From contig DATBDM010000102.1 of assembly GCA_036269915.1 (NCBI GenBank), positions 1 through 12,156 on the forward strand: 12,156 nt of DNA, in the 5' to 3' direction. The number at the start of each line of letters is the position of its first letter. Positions within the stretch are counted from its first letter, which is position 1. The notes under the pieces were generated by a model, which ran no database searches, was not told where the DNA came from, and worked only from the letters and a program-made list of their open reading frames with translations. This stretch comes from DATBDM01 sp036269915. GTDB lineage: Bacteria > Actinomycetota > Thermoleophilia > Solirubrobacterales > Solirubrobacteraceae. The translations under genes and the position numbers were made by a program. Below are positions 1 through 6,418 of this stretch, piece by piece.

Positions 1-1269
1 CGCGAGCGGCGCCGACCCGGCGCCGACGATCGCGATGACGACGGCGACACCGATCGCCATGCCGATCTGGCGCGACATGTTCACGATCGCGGTCCCGGTC
101 GACAGCCGCTCGGGTGCCAGCGCGGCCGCCGCCACGCCGAACAGCGTCGGCTGCGTCAGGCCGACGCCGGTGCCCGAGAGGAACATCGCCGGCAGGTAGG
201 CGGCCGCGTAGTCCGGCGTCGCGCCGAGGCGCAGCCGCCACCAGAGCGACGCGGCGACGAAGCACAGCGCCCCGAGCGCGACGACCGCACGTGGGCCGAT
301 GCGCTCGACGAGCCGGCGCGACGCGAACGAGACGCCGACGACGGTCCCCGGACCGACGGCGAGCTCGAAGCCTGCGCGCAGGCTCGAGTGATGCCACACC
401 TGCGTGAGGAACAGGACGCCGGTGAGCAGCATCGCGCCGAAGGCGGTCATGAACAGCAGCATCACGACGTTGGCCGCGGCGAAGGAGCGCTCGCGCAGCA
501 ATGCCAGCTCGAGCACCGGGACCGGATGCCGCGCGCAGCGGCGCAGGAACAGCGCGCCGAGCACGAGCGCGGCGGCGAAGCAGCCGAGCACGCGGTCGCT
601 CCCCCAGCCCCAGCTCGGACCCTCGACGATGCCGAGCACGAGCCCGCCGACAGCACCGATCAGCAGCAGCACGCCCGCGAGATCGGGCAGGCCGCCCTCG
701 GGATGCCGGATCTCGGGCAGCACGCGCGCCCCGGCGATCAGCGTGACGACCGCCACGGGGACGTTGACGAGGAAGATCCAGCGCCAGCTCGCCTCCACCA
801 GCAGGCCGCCGAGCGGCGGGCCGCTGGCCGCGGCGGCGGCGCCGACCGACGACCAGGCGCCGATCGCCAGCGTGCGCTTCTCGGGCGGGAAGGCGGGCAG
901 GAGCAGCGCGAGCGCGGAGGGCACCATCGCGGCGGCGCCGACGGCCTGCACGACGCGGCCGGCGATCAGCACGGCGAGGCTCGGGGCTGCGGCGCAGACG
1001 ATCGAGGCGAGGGCGAACAGCGCGAGGCCGCCGAGGTACCCGCGGCGGCGCCCGAGCAGGTCGGTCAGCCGCCCGGCGGGGACGAGGCAGGCGGCGAAGA
1101 CGATCGCGTACGCGTCGAGCACCCACGCCAGCGACGACGTCGTCGCGCCCGGGAACGCCTCCTGGATCGACGGGAAGGCGATGTTGACGATGAAGAGGTC
1201 GAGCTGGGCGACGAACGTGCCCGCGCAGACCACGGCGAAGACCAGCCAGGGACGCTCTGATCGCTGCAT
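1..1269 (-). CDS. MFS transporter, DHA2 (EmrB/QacA-like) family, 3' end outside the window
   Basis: This is a proton-driven multidrug exporter of the inner membrane by family. The frame is open from the ATG at 1269 to the left edge with no stop, giving 423 residues, so roughly the last 50-60 residues of a usual 14-helix protein are missing. Visible signatures are the first helix with LDLFIVNIAFPSI (residues 23-35), motif A GRLTDLLGRRRG (66-77), RVVQAVGAAAMVPSA (105-119), and an antiporter motif C stretch ending SGPPLGG (149-155), followed by WRWIFLVNVPV. Alternating hydrophobic segments continue to the edge. There is no Shine-Dalgarno sequence before the start; a TACGGT hexamer lies 8 bases upstream. 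It is divergent from an HxlR regulator gene, which probably controls it. Family assignment is secure; the substrate is unknown. Confidence 0.93.
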   Translation of the reverse strand, partial: MQRSERPWLVFAVVCAGTFVAQLDLFIVNIAFPSIQEAFPGATTSSLAWVLDAYAIVFAACLVPAGRLTDLLGRRRGYLGGLALFALASIVCAAAPSLAVLIAGRVVQAVGAAAMVPSALALLLPAFPPEKRTLAIGAWSSVGAAAAASGPPLGGLLVEASWRWIFLVNVPVAVVTLIAGARVLPEIRHPEGGLPDLAGVLLLIGAVGGLVLGIVEGPSWGWGSDRVLGCFAAALVLGALFLRRCARHPVPVLELALLRERSFAAANVVMLLFMTAFGAMLLTGVLFLTQVWHHSSLRAGFELAVGPGTVVGVSFASRRLVERIGPRAVVALGALCFVAASLWWRLRLGATPDYAAAYLPAMFLSGTGVGLTQPTLFGVAAAALAPERLSTGTAIVNMSRQIGMAIGVAVVIAIVGAGSAPLA

Positions 1270-1277
1270 GGCGCCGG

Positions 1278-1283
1278 ACCGTA
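1278..1283 (-). promoter_or_regulatory. Candidate -10 hexamer of the MFS gene
   Basis: Read on the minus strand the bases are TACGGT, fitting the actinobacterial TAnnnT -10 pattern, and they end 8 bases before the ATG at 1269. Transcription would then start at or very near the start codon. The same TACGGT occurs 7 bases before the acyltransferase start at 5950. No clear -35 element is visible. This is inference from pattern only. Confidence 0.4.
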
Positions 1284-1290
1284 GCAGCTC

Positions 1291-1307
1291 AGTCGCTTGA
1301 AGCTACT
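1291..1307. promoter_or_regulatory. Candidate HxlR operator, 17-bp inverted repeat
   Basis: AGTCGCTT-G-AAGCTACT is an imperfect palindrome: the 8-base arms pair at 7 of 8 positions around a single central base. An outer pair GTAGC (1281-1285) and GCTAC (1302-1306) overlaps it. It sits between the divergent MFS and HxlR genes, just upstream of the candidate -10 hexamer of each, where a dimeric regulator could control both. Assignment to HxlR is by position; no binding data exist here. Confidence 0.5.
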
Positions 1308-1324
1308 CACCCCTCGCGATGGCC

Positions 1325-1330
1325 TATCCT
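1325..1330 (+). promoter_or_regulatory. Candidate -10 hexamer of the HxlR gene
   Basis: TATCCT fits TAnnnT and ends 6 bases before the ATG at 1337. It argues for the 1337 start over the upstream in-frame ATG at 1319, because a start at 1319 would lie upstream of this element. TTGAAG at 1298-1303 is a possible -35 element, but its 21-base spacing is long. Confidence 0.4.
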
Positions 1331-1336
1331 CCAGGC

Positions 1337-1798
1337 ATGCTCAAGCGCGAGTACGACACGCAGGTGTGCTCGATCGCGCGCTCGCTGGAGATCGTGGGCG
1401 AGCGCTGGTCACTGCTGATCCTGCGGAGCGTGTTCCTGGGCGTGCACCGCTTCGACGACCTGCTCGACGCGCTCGGCATCACCCGCTCGGTGCTCACCGC
1501 GCGCCTGCAGCGCCTGGTCGAGGAGGGCGTGCTCGAGCGCGTCCCCTACCAGCAGCGACCGGTCCGTCACGAGTACCGCGCGACCGAGAAGGGCCGCGAG
1601 CTGTGGCCGGTGCTCGCACACCTGCTGCGCTGGGGCGACGAGCACTACGCCGGCCCCGAGGGGCCGCCGCGGGTCCTCGAGCACCGCGACTGCGGCGGGC
1701 ATCCCGACGCGCACCTGATGTGCGACCGCTGCGGCGCCCCGCTCGCCTACGAGGACGTGCGGTCGCTGCGTGGCCCCGGGGCGCTCACGACCCGCTGA
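1337..1798 (+). CDS. HxlR family winged-helix transcriptional regulator
   Basis: This 153-residue protein is a DNA-binding regulator of the HxlR/DUF24 family. The N-terminal block around Cys11 (QVCSIARSLEIVGERW, residues 9-24) is the family hallmark. The helix-turn-helix and wing follow (FDDLLDALGITRSVLTARLQ, 39-58; VEEGVLERVPY, 61-71). A short tail carries Cys119, Cys129 and Cys132 (DCGG and CDRCG), which looks like a small metal-binding knuckle. An in-frame ATG at 1319 would add six residues, but 1337 matches the usual family start and follows a TATCCT hexamer. There is no Shine-Dalgarno sequence. It is divergent from the MFS exporter, its likely target, and its last 14 bases overlap the end of the XRE gene on the other strand. 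In some family members the N-terminal Cys senses oxidants or electrophiles; that role here is inference. Confidence 0.93.
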   Translation: MLKREYDTQVCSIARSLEIVGERWSLLILRSVFLGVHRFDDLLDALGITRSVLTARLQRLVEEGVLERVPYQQRPVRHEYRATEKGRELWPVLAHLLRWGDEHYAGPEGPPRVLEHRDCGGHPDAHLMCDRCGAPLAYEDVRSLRGPGALTTR

Positions 1799-2636
1799 AC
1801 GACTGCGTGCCGATCGCGCCGAGCAGCGCGAGCGCGTCGGCGTCCGGAGACCCCGGCGCGGCGGTGTAGACGATCAGCCGCAGGTCGGAGCCCATCACCA
1901 TGAGCATGTCGCAGTCGAGCGTGAGGCGGCCGACCTCGGGATGCACGATCGACTTGCGGTCGCCCGAGCGACGCGCGACCGGGCGCCGCTCCCACAGCTC
2001 CGCGAAGCGCGGGCTGGCGGCGCGCAGATCCGCGACGAGCGCGCGCAGCGACGGGTCCTCGCCATAGCGGCCGGTGGCCTCGTGGAGGTCCGCGACCGCC
2101 TCCTCCTCGAGCGCGGCGCGCTCCTGATCGCTGTGGTCGAAGCGCGAGCCCCCGCCGGTGAACAGCCGCCAGGCGATGTTGCGCTCGCGCGGCGGCGCGG
2201 TCGGGTCGACGCCGGTGAGTGCCTGGGCCATCCCGTTGGCCGCGACGATCTCCCACGAGGGGTCCACGACGACGACGGGAACGTCGGCGAGCCGGTCGAG
2301 GACGCGCTGCACGCCCGGGGTGAGGTGGCGGCTCATGTGCCCGGCGCCGGGCGGGGCCAGGCCGGCCACGCGGTGCAGGTGGTCGCGCTCGGCGTCGCTC
2401 AGCCGCAGCGCGCGGGCGAGCGCCGCCACGACCGACGGCGACGGGTTCGACGCGCGGCCCTGCTCGAGCCGCGCGAGGTAGTCGACGGAGAGCCCGGCGA
2501 GCATCGCGAGCTCCTCGCGGCGCAGTCCCGGCGCGCGCCGCAGCCGGCCCGCGGCGAGCCCGACCTCGACCGGATCGAGGCGGTCGCGCCAGGAGCGCAG
2601 GCAGGCGGCGAGATCGGCTTCGTCCACACCTCGCAT
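1785..2636 (-). CDS. XRE-family regulator with MmyB-like ligand-binding domain
   Basis: This is a cytoplasmic DNA-binding regulator of 283 residues. Residues about 12-92 form an XRE helix-turn-helix (GLRREELAMLAGLSVDYLAR, 37-56, then LEQGRASNPSPSVVAALARA), the standard opening of actinobacterial MmyB-type regulators. Residues about 105-275 fit the MmyB-like PAS-fold domain (VVVVDPSWEIVAANGMAQAL, 121-140; NIAWRLF, 153-159; and HPEVGRLTLDCDML near the end). The open frame extends upstream to a GTG at 2687, but the ATG at 2636 gives the family-like start and avoids running through the divergent gene. No Shine-Dalgarno sequence is visible. Such regulators often stand divergent to a short-chain dehydrogenase; here that partner is the decayed copy at 2638-3005, so the regulator may have lost its main target. 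The ligand is unknown. Confidence 0.92.
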   Translation of the reverse strand: MRGVDEADLAACLRSWRDRLDPVEVGLAAGRLRRAPGLRREELAMLAGLSVDYLARLEQGRASNPSPSVVAALARALRLSDAERDHLHRVAGLAPPGAGHMSRHLTPGVQRVLDRLADVPVVVVDPSWEIVAANGMAQALTGVDPTAPPRERNIAWRLFTGGGSRFDHSDQERAALEEEAVADLHEATGRYGEDPSLRALVADLRAASPRFAELWERRPVARRSGDRKSIVHPEVGRLTLDCDMLMVMGSDLRLIVYTAAPGSPDADALALLGAIGTQSFSGS

Positions 2637-2637
2637 G

Positions 2638-3005
2638 ATGGCGCAGCGCAACAGCGCGAAGCTGGTCCTGGCAGTCTCAGGCACCACCGACCGCTTGTCG
2701 CCGCGCGCGACCCGGAGCGCGGGCAGGCTGCCGCCGACGAGGCATGGTCGACGTCGACGGCTTCGACGCCGGGTACCTCGCGCGCGTGCTCGACACCAAC
2801 GTGCTCGGACGACGCAGTACGCGAGGGCGCTGCCGGAGATGCTCGTGAACGCCGTCGACCCGGGCTACACGGGCACCGACTTCAACGGTCACCGCGGGCC
2901 GCAGACCGTGCGGAGGGGACCGACGCCATCGTCGCGATGGCGCAGGTCGGCGCCGGCGGCCCGACCGGGACGTATACGGACCGATTCGGTGAGGTTCCGT
3001 GGTAA
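2638..3005 (+). pseudogene. Decayed short-chain dehydrogenase/reductase (SDR)
   Basis: Three blocks typical of carbonyl-reductase-like SDRs survive in order but in different frames. They are PLVAARDPERGQAAADE (2691-2741, end of the cofactor-binding N-terminus), VDVDGFDAGYLARVLDTNVLG (from 2747, the helix before the active site), and TTQYARALPEMLVNAVDPGY followed by TGTDFNGHRGPQTV (2809-2910). After 2910 the frame shifts by one lost base and continues as AEGTDAIVAMAQVGAGGPTG through a VPW end to TAA at 3003-3005. Intact relatives have about 230-240 residues; only about 120 codons remain. The TGxxxGxG glycines, the NNAG motif, the catalytic Ser and the YxxSK motif are all missing, so no active enzyme can be made. 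The ATG at 2638 and the first 50 bases (AKLVLAVSG) are a weak match to an SDR start. It is divergent from the MmyB-type regulator, the usual gene order for this pair. Confidence 0.82.
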
Positions 3006-3044
3006 GGGGCGGATAGCCACACTTTCTAATTGCCCCGAACGCCG

Positions 3045-3050
3045 TAGCTT
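3045..3050 (+). promoter_or_regulatory. Candidate -10 hexamer of the first MMPL gene
   Basis: TAGCTT fits TAnnnT and ends 7 bases before the ATG at 3058. A locally A/T-rich stretch (3018-3031) lies where a -35 region would be, although no clean -35 hexamer is present. The position implies a leaderless or near-leaderless transcript starting downstream of the SDR relic. Confidence 0.4.
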
Positions 3051-3057
3051 GGGCGGC

Positions 3058-5223
3058 ATGTCGTCCCTGCTCGCGCGGCTCGCGCGCACCATCACCCAGC
3101 ACTGGAAGCGCAGTCTCCTCGCCGCGATCGCGGTCATCCTGATCCTCGGCGCCATCGCCGGCGCCGGCGGGCAGGCGGCCGATGACTTCTCGATTCCGGG
3201 CACCGAGTCCCAGCAGGCGCTCGACCTCTTCAAGGCCCACAGCCCCGCCTTCGCGGGCGCGGACTCGACCCTCGTGTTCAGCGTCGCCTCGGGGAAGATC
3301 ACCGACGCCAAGCCGCGCGCCGCGATCGACGGCGCGCTGGCGAAGGTGCGCACGCTGCCGGGCGTCGCCCAGGTGCCGGACCCGTTCGCCAGGGGTGGGA
3401 CCATCTCGCGCGACGGCCGCCTGACCTCGGTCGACGTCCGCTACCGGATCGAGCCCCAGGACATCGACAAGGCGGACGGCCAGAAGCTGCTCGACGCCGC
3501 CCACACCGCCGAGCAGGGCGGCGTCCAGGTCGCCGCGCGCGGCGTCGCGGTCGACGTCGCCTCCGAGCAGAGCGCGCCGATCGGCGAGCTGATCGGCGTC
3601 GCCGTCGCGATCATCCTGCTCACGGTCCTCTTCCGCTCGCTCGCCTCGATGGCGGCGACGCTCGTCGGCGCGCTGCTCGGCGTGATGGTCGGCCAGATCC
3701 TGCTCGCCGCGCTCGCCAAGCCGCTCGGCCTGCCGCAGTTCGCGACGACGATCGCGGTGATGCTCGGGCTCGGCGCCGGCATCGACTACTCCCTGCTGAT
3801 CATCGGCCGCTTCCGCGAGCAGCTCGCGGCCGGCGACTCGGTCCGCGACGCGTCCGCGAAGTCGGCCGCGACGTCCGGCGCGTCGGTGGTCGCCGCCGGC
3901 GTGATCGTGATGGTGGCGATCGCCGGCCTGCTCGTCATCGGCATCCCGCTGATCGGCAAGCTCGGCGTCGGCGCCGCGATCGGGGTCGGCGCGGTGGTCG
4001 TCTCCGCGCTCACGATCCTCCCGATCATGATGGGCGCCTTCGCGAAGCGGCTGCGCCCGAAGAAGCCCGAGCACGTCCGCCCGTCCGCCGCCTTCGGCCG
4101 CTGGGGCGAGATCGTCACCGCGCGCCCGCTGCTCTCGATCGCCGCCGGCGTGCTCGTGCTGCTCGTCTTCGCGGCGCCGGTCACGCAGCTGCGCCTCGGC
4201 CAGCCCGACGACGGCAACCAGCCCGCCTCGAAGACCCAGCGCGTCGCCTACGACCGCCTCAGCGCGGCCTTCGGGCCGGGCTCCAACGGCCCGTTCCTGG
4301 TCGCGGTCGCGACGCCGAAGGGCTCGACCCCGCAGGAGCTCGCGAAGCTGCGCTCGGCGATCGCCGCCACCCCGGGCATGGCGAGCGTCGCGCCGCCCGC
4401 GCCGAGCCGCGACGGAGCGATGGCGACGATCTTCGCGGTGCCGACCACGGCGCCGCAGGACGCCCGCACCAGCGACCTGCTCACGCGGCTGCGCGAGGAT
4501 GTCATCCCCGGCGCGGTCCAGGGGACCCCGCTGAGGGTCTACGTGGGCGGGCAGACGGCCGGCTTCGAGGACTTCTCGGACAAGGTCGCCTCGCGCCTGC
4601 CGCTGTTCATCGCGGTCGTCATCGGCCTGTCGGTGCTGCTGCTGATCGCCGCCTTCCGCTCGCTGTGGATCCCACTCGTCTCGGCGGCCTTCAACCTGCT
4701 CTCGGTCGGCGCCGCCTACGGCGTGGTCGTGGCCGTCTTCCAGGAGGGCGTCGGCGCGAGCCTGCTCGGAGTCGACTCCGGCGTGCCGGTCGTGTCGTTC
4801 ATCCCCGTGATGCTGTTCGCGATCCTGTTCGGGCTGAGCATGGACTACAACGTCTTCCTGCTCTCGCGCATCCACGAGGCCTACAACGAGGGCGACGGCC
4901 CGAGGGAGAGCGTGATCAACGGCATGGCGCGGATCGGCAAGGTGATCCTCTTCGCCGGCCTGATCATGGCCGCGGTGTTCCTCGGCTTCGTGACGCAGCC
5001 CGACGTGATCGGGAAGATGATGGGCCTCGGGCTCGGCCTGGCGATCCTCATCGACGTGCTGATCGTCCGGCTCGTGATCGCGCCCGCCGTGGTGACGCTG
5101 CTCGGCGACCGCGCCTGGTCGCTGCCGCGCTGGCTCGACCGGATCCTGCCCAACGTCTCGCTCGAGGGGCACGCGGTCGAGGGCATCGACGAGAAGGCCG
5201 ACGCGCCGAAGGTGTACGCCTGA
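3058..5223 (+). CDS. MMPL family RND-type transporter (first copy)
   Basis: This 721-residue inner-membrane exporter belongs to the MMPL branch of the RND superfamily, proton-driven pumps that move lipids or hydrophobic drugs. It has the usual duplicated build: one helix (about 19-37), an outer loop domain (about 40-170), five helices, then the same pattern repeated. Both proton-relay Asp-Tyr pairs seen in MmpL proteins are present: D243-Y244 (GAGIDYSLL) and D596-Y597 (GLSMDYNVF). The C-terminal tail is short, without the long extra domain of some mycobacterial MmpLs. The frame is open upstream through the SDR relic, but hydrophobic MMPL-like sequence begins only at 3058. No regulator directly adjoins it in an intact unit; the MmyB-type gene across the relic is the nearest. 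The gene ends 10 bases before the convergent acyltransferase. Substrate unknown. Confidence 0.93.
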   Translation: MSSLLARLARTITQHWKRSLLAAIAVILILGAIAGAGGQAADDFSIPGTESQQALDLFKAHSPAFAGADSTLVFSVASGKITDAKPRAAIDGALAKVRTLPGVAQVPDPFARGGTISRDGRLTSVDVRYRIEPQDIDKADGQKLLDAAHTAEQGGVQVAARGVAVDVASEQSAPIGELIGVAVAIILLTVLFRSLASMAATLVGALLGVMVGQILLAALAKPLGLPQFATTIAVMLGLGAGIDYSLLIIGRFREQLAAGDSVRDASAKSAATSGASVVAAGVIVMVAIAGLLVIGIPLIGKLGVGAAIGVGAVVVSALTILPIMMGAFAKRLRPKKPEHVRPSAAFGRWGEIVTARPLLSIAAGVLVLLVFAAPVTQLRLGQPDDGNQPASKTQRVAYDRLSAAFGPGSNGPFLVAVATPKGSTPQELAKLRSAIAATPGMASVAPPAPSRDGAMATIFAVPTTAPQDARTSDLLTRLREDVIPGAVQGTPLRVYVGGQTAGFEDFSDKVASRLPLFIAVVIGLSVLLLIAAFRSLWIPLVSAAFNLLSVGAAYGVVVAVFQEGVGASLLGVDSGVPVVSFIPVMLFAILFGLSMDYNVFLLSRIHEAYNEGDGPRESVINGMARIGKVILFAGLIMAAVFLGFVTQPDVIGKMMGLGLGLAILIDVLIVRLVIAPAVVTLLGDRAWSLPRWLDRILPNVSLEGHAVEGIDEKADAPKVYA

Positions 5224-5233
5224 GGCTCGTCGG

Positions 5234-5950
5234 TCAGCCCAGCGCGGCGGCGATCCGGCGACGGGCCTCGTCGCGCAGCGCGGCGACCGAGCCGAAGGCG
5301 GCGGGGTCGAGCGGCTCGAGCACCTCGACCTTCGCGTGGACGTGCTCGCGCAGGACGAGGCTGCCTTTGGCCAGCGCCCGGCCGGTGCCGTGTACGGCGA
5401 TCGGGATCAGCGGCACGCGGTGCTCGACGGCGAGCTCGAAGGCTCCGTCCTTGAAGGCCTGCAGGCGCCCGTCGCGCGAGCGCGTGCCCTCGGGGAACAG
5501 CATCACCGCCGAGCCGGCGCGGATGAGCCGCGCGCAGTGCTCGAACATCGCGATCACCGACGTCCGGTCGCCGCGCACGAGCGGCACGTAGCCGTTCAGC
5601 GTCATCCCCCAGCCGATGAACGGGATCTTGAAGTTCTCGCTCTTGGACACCCACTTGTACGGCCGGTAGAGCCCGAACAGCACGAGTATGTCGATCAGCG
5701 AGCTGTGGTTGGCGACGAGCACCGCGCCACCGCGCCACGGCAGCCGCTCGCGGCCGGTGACGGCGAGCGTCCAGCGCGGGTTGACGTAGACGAAGAAGGT
5801 CGCCCAGAAGCACGAGTAGAGATGGACGAGCACGCGCCGGCGGTCCCACCACGCCGTGAGCGCCCAGACGAGGAGCAGACCCGTGAAGAACAGTGGGCAC
5901 GTGATGACGATCGCCGCCCAGTAGGCGGCGGAGAGCAGGACGAGCGGCAC
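5234..5950 (-). CDS. PlsC-type 1-acyl-sn-glycerol-3-phosphate acyltransferase
   Basis: This protein of 238 residues is a membrane-bound lysophospholipid acyltransferase by family, transferring a fatty acyl group to lysophosphatidate or a related lysolipid. An N-terminal hydrophobic segment (about 4-32) is followed by the four PlsC motifs: NHSSLID with catalytic H82 and D87, the KWVSKSENFKIPFIGW region (99-114) leading to VPLVRGDR (122-129), FPEGTRSRDG (152-161), and PLIPIAVHGTG. The start is a GTG at 5950; no Shine-Dalgarno sequence is present, but TACGGT lies 7 bases upstream. It follows the MarR gene by 34 bases on the same strand and converges on the first MMPL gene. Whether it belongs to core phospholipid synthesis or to a specialised lipid exported by the MMPL pumps cannot be told; paralogues are common in actinobacteria. 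Confidence 0.93.
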   Translation of the reverse strand: MPLVLLSAAYWAAIVITCPLFFTGLLLVWALTAWWDRRRVLVHLYSCFWATFFVYVNPRWTLAVTGRERLPWRGGAVLVANHSSLIDILVLFGLYRPYKWVSKSENFKIPFIGWGMTLNGYVPLVRGDRTSVIAMFEHCARLIRAGSAVMLFPEGTRSRDGRLQAFKDGAFELAVEHRVPLIPIAVHGTGRALAKGSLVLREHVHAKVEVLEPLDPAAFGSVAALRDEARRRIAAALG

Positions 5951-5957
5951 GGATGAG

Positions 5958-5963
5958 ACCGTA
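5958..5963 (-). promoter_or_regulatory. Candidate -10 hexamer of the acyltransferase gene
   Basis: On the minus strand this reads TACGGT and ends 7 bases before the GTG at 5950. It is identical to the hexamer before the MFS gene at 1269, and CTACGGTC is shared at both sites. This suggests the acyltransferase has its own leaderless promoter besides any read-through from the MarR gene. Confidence 0.42.
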
Positions 5964-5984
5964 GTGGGCGGGCGCTCCGGCTCG

Positions 5985-6407
5985 CTAGTCGCCCGAGGCG
6001 ACGCGCGTGAGGATCCGCTGGAGCGCTTCGAGGTCGTCGCCGGCGAGCGCGCCGAGCGCCGCAGGGGGCGTGGCGAGGATGTCGTCGGCCCGCCGCGCCA
6101 GGGTCTTCCCCCTCCGCGTCGCCTCGACCAGCTTGGCCCGCCGGTCGGTCGGGTGCGCGCGCCGGCGCACCAGGCCCTGGTCCTCGAGGTCGTCGACCAG
6201 CACCGTCGCGTTCGGAGGATCGATCCCGAGCGCGGTGGCGAGCTCGCCCATCGACAGCGGTCCGCGCGCGAGCCGGCGGATCGCCCGCGCGCGGCCGAAG
6301 CTCATCCCGAGCGCGTCGGAGACCTCGCGCCGTCTCGTGTTCTCGAGCACGAGATCGGACATGAGCATCCAGACCTCTCGGGGCAGGCTCTCCGGGGGTT
6401 CGCTCAT
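5985..6407 (-). CDS. MarR family winged-helix transcriptional regulator
   Basis: This 140-residue dimeric DNA-binding repressor is of the MarR family. After an N-terminal dimerisation helix (about 10-35), the winged helix-turn-helix spans about 48-97, with LSMGELATALGIDPPNATVL (51-70) as the recognition unit and the diagnostic wing HPTDRRAKLV (85-94). The C-terminal helices (about 98-138) complete the dimer interface. The ATG at 6407 lies 11 bases after the stop of the MFS gene on the same strand, with GAGGCGG in between as a plausible ribosome site. The two genes are thus almost certainly co-transcribed. A perfect palindrome over the MFS start (7851-7867) is the obvious operator, so the regulator probably represses its own operon and is released by a substrate of the pump. 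The effector is unknown. Confidence 0.93.
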   Translation of the reverse strand: MSEPPESLPREVWMLMSDLVLENTRRREVSDALGMSFGRARAIRRLARGPLSMGELATALGIDPPNATVLVDDLEDQGLVRRRAHPTDRRAKLVEATRRGKTLARRADDILATPPAALGALAGDDLEALQRILTRVASGD

Positions 6408-6418
6408 GCCGCCTCAGC

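Noticed and set aside
388..1300. Two plus-strand open frames of about 290 codons near the left edge
   Set aside because: Both lie antisense to the MFS exporter, whose motifs A and C are clear. The frames themselves show only biased composition.
2677..5172. An 831-codon minus-strand frame opposite the first MMPL gene
   Set aside because: It is rich in Arg, Asp, Glu and His with no family features, the typical antisense shadow of a GC-rich membrane protein gene. The plus strand encodes a clear MMPL transporter with both Asp-Tyr pairs.
2635..5223. MMPL gene starting at 2635 with a long N-terminal extension
   Set aside because: The extra 141 codons run through the SDR relic in one of its frames and have no membrane-protein character. 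The hydrophobic MMPL start is at 3058.
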